NCBI GenBank assembly: GCA_913009215.1 | Contig: CAJVXG010000088.1 | Coordinates: 1 to 6,798, forward strand | Direction of reading: 5' to 3' | DNA length: 6,798 bases | From: an uncultured Gammaproteobacteria bacterium | GTDB taxonomy: Bacteria > Pseudomonadota > Gammaproteobacteria > Acidiferrobacterales > CAJVXG01 | Part shown: in pieces, positions 5,609 to 6,798 of the stretch | Layout of the letters: each line of letters starts with the position of its first letter | How positions within the stretch are numbered: the first letter of the stretch is position 1 | The notes under the pieces: generated by a model | Databases searched by the model: none | What the model saw: the letters and a program-made list of their open reading frames with translations, nothing else | Told to the model about the DNA's origin: nothing | Made by a program: the position numbers and the translations under genes

Positions 5609-6798
5609 ATGAGCGATAGCAACTACGAACAAAAAAAGCTGAAACTAATCGCAGCGATACAAGGCGACCGGCAGCAATCGATACGGCTGCAAAAAAACAC
5701 CTCCAATCTGTTTCGCATACGCAAGGACAATGATGCCAAACGCCTGGATGTGCGTGACTTTAATAATGTACTGCATGTCGATAGTAAAAACGGCACTGTC
5801 GAAGTAGAGGGCATGACCCCCTACCATCGACTGGTCGAAGAATGCCTCAAGCATGGGGTCATGCCCACGGTGGTGCCGCAACTGAAGTCGATTACCATCG
5901 GCGGTGCCGTGACCGGTGTTGGTATTGAGTCCTCATCGTTCCGCTATGGCCTGGTACACGAGACCATAGAAGAAATGGAAATCCTGCTCCCCGGCGGGCG
6001 GATAGTGGTCTGCACTCCCGATAACGAACACAAAGACCTGTTTTATGGTTTTCCCAATTCCTACGGCACCCTCGGTTATGCCTTAAAACTGAAAGTCAAA
6101 ACCGTGCCGGTCAAGCCCTTCGTCGAATTGACGCATATCCGCCACTCCCAGGCCAGGCCTTACTTTGATGAAATCAGGGAATGGTGCGGCCAGGATATCG
6201 ATTTTATCGACGGCACCATTTTTAACGCCACCGAGATGTACATCACCCTGGGTCGTTTTGTCGACGAGGCCCCTTTCCGCAGTGATTACACCTATAAAAA
6301 TATTTACTACCAGTCTATCCAGCAACGCGACAAAGACTACCTGACTACCGAGGACTATATCTGGCGCTGGGATACCGACTGGTTCTGGTGCTCAAAAAAC
6401 CTGGGGGCGCAGAATTCCCTGGTCCGTGCCCTGGTCGGTAAGTCACGGCTGAATTCCATCACCTATACCAAAATGATGCGCTGGAATGCAAAATGGAAAC
6501 CAGCGCACTATATAAACAAACTGCTGGGCAACCACACCGAATCGGTAATCCAGGACATCGAGGTTGCGGTTGATCGCTGCCCCGAGTTTCTTCAATTTTA
6601 TCTCGACACCATTCGTTTCATGCCGGTGTGGGTTTGTCCCACCCGGGCCTACAGCAAAAGTGCGCGCTTTGATCTTTACCCGATGGACCCGGAAACCCTG
6701 TACGTCAATTTCGGTTTCTGGGACGTCATCAAGGGCCGCAAGAAATTGCCTGAGGGTTTTTATAACAAGCAGGTGGAACAAAAGGTATTGTCACTGGG
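5609..6798 (+). CDS. FAD-binding oxidoreductase, DHCR24/TmsA-like, 3' end cut by window edge
   Basis: The visible 396 residues begin at ATG 5609, with AGGG 8 bases upstream. They match the family of delta-24-sterol reductase (DHCR24) and the bacterial 10-methyl fatty acid oxidoreductases (TmsA/BfaA). The N-terminal FAD-binding fold includes QKNTSNLFRIR (28-38), LDVRDFNNVLHVD (46-58), GMTPYHRLVEECLKHGVMP (68-86) and VVPQLKSITIGGAVTGVGIE (88-107) followed by SSSFRYG. The last block corresponds to the GGLIMGTGIESSSHKYG of human DHCR24. DLFYGFPNSYGTLGY (143-157) follows. The C-terminal substrate domain is also recognisable: FIDGTIFNATEMYITLGRFV (199-218) and FMPVWVCP (337-344) parallel DHCR24 FVEGLLYSLDEAVIMTG and VYPIWLCP. 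About 60-80 residues are probably missing. A sterol substrate is unlikely in this setting. Reduction of a 10-methylene fatty acyl chain, next to a methyltransferase gene, is the best guess but is not shown by this window. Confidence 0.9.
   Translation, partial: MSDSNYEQKKLKLIAAIQGDRQQSIRLQKNTSNLFRIRKDNDAKRLDVRDFNNVLHVDSKNGTVEVEGMTPYHRLVEECLKHGVMPTVVPQLKSITIGGAVTGVGIESSSFRYGLVHETIEEMEILLPGGRIVVCTPDNEHKDLFYGFPNSYGTLGYALKLKVKTVPVKPFVELTHIRHSQARPYFDEIREWCGQDIDFIDGTIFNATEMYITLGRFVDEAPFRSDYTYKNIYYQSIQQRDKDYLTTEDYIWRWDTDWFWCSKNLGAQNSLVRALVGKSRLNSITYTKMMRWNAKWKPAHYINKLLGNHTESVIQDIEVAVDRCPEFLQFYLDTIRFMPVWVCPTRAYSKSARFDLYPMDPETLYVNFGFWDVIKGRKKLPEGFYNKQVEQKVLSL

Noticed and set aside
5623..6781. Several minus-strand open frames of 63-112 codons opposite the FAD oxidoreductase.
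   Set aside because: They are antisense shadows of a well-supported coding sequence and show no family features.

Overview
The window looks like chromosomal DNA of a gammaproteobacterium of intermediate G+C. The main reason is a full-length UvrD helicase that can be followed against Escherichia coli UvrD from the first residue to the C-terminal RNA-polymerase-binding Tudor-like domain. I see no insertion sequence, phage gene, CRISPR array, tRNA or rRNA gene.

Layout. Positions 1-5489 are read from the minus strand. In transcription order they hold a small lipoprotein (5489-5070), an apparently frameshifted small membrane-protein gene (5017-4834), uvrD (4773-2599), a membrane-anchored GGDEF protein (2479-1766), and the small and large membrane subunits of a TRAP transporter (1684-1076, and 1070 running off the left edge). 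Gaps between these genes range from 5 to about 120 bases. A 119-base divergent spacer (5490-5608) then separates them from a plus-strand gene that runs off the right edge (5609-6798). That gene encodes an FAD-binding oxidoreductase of the DHCR24/TmsA type.

How the genes relate. The two TRAP genes form one transport unit whose solute-binding partner is not in the window. The GGDEF gene sits directly upstream on the same strand, so c-di-GMP synthesis and solute uptake could be co-transcribed, though this is inference from spacing. The 119-base gap between uvrD and the GGDEF gene carries two palindromes and a possible promoter, which suggests the GGDEF-TRAP block has its own control. The rightmost gene probably opens a separate operon for lipid modification. 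Its relatives in 10-methyl fatty acid synthesis work with a SAM-dependent fatty-acid methyltransferase, which would lie beyond the right edge.

Most of the window is ordinary. The points that deserve a second look are the broken small membrane gene, the Asp-to-Asn change at the guanine-contacting position of the GGDEF domain, the FAD oxidoreductase, and the dyad in the divergent promoter region. I found no convincing sign of a wholly new system.
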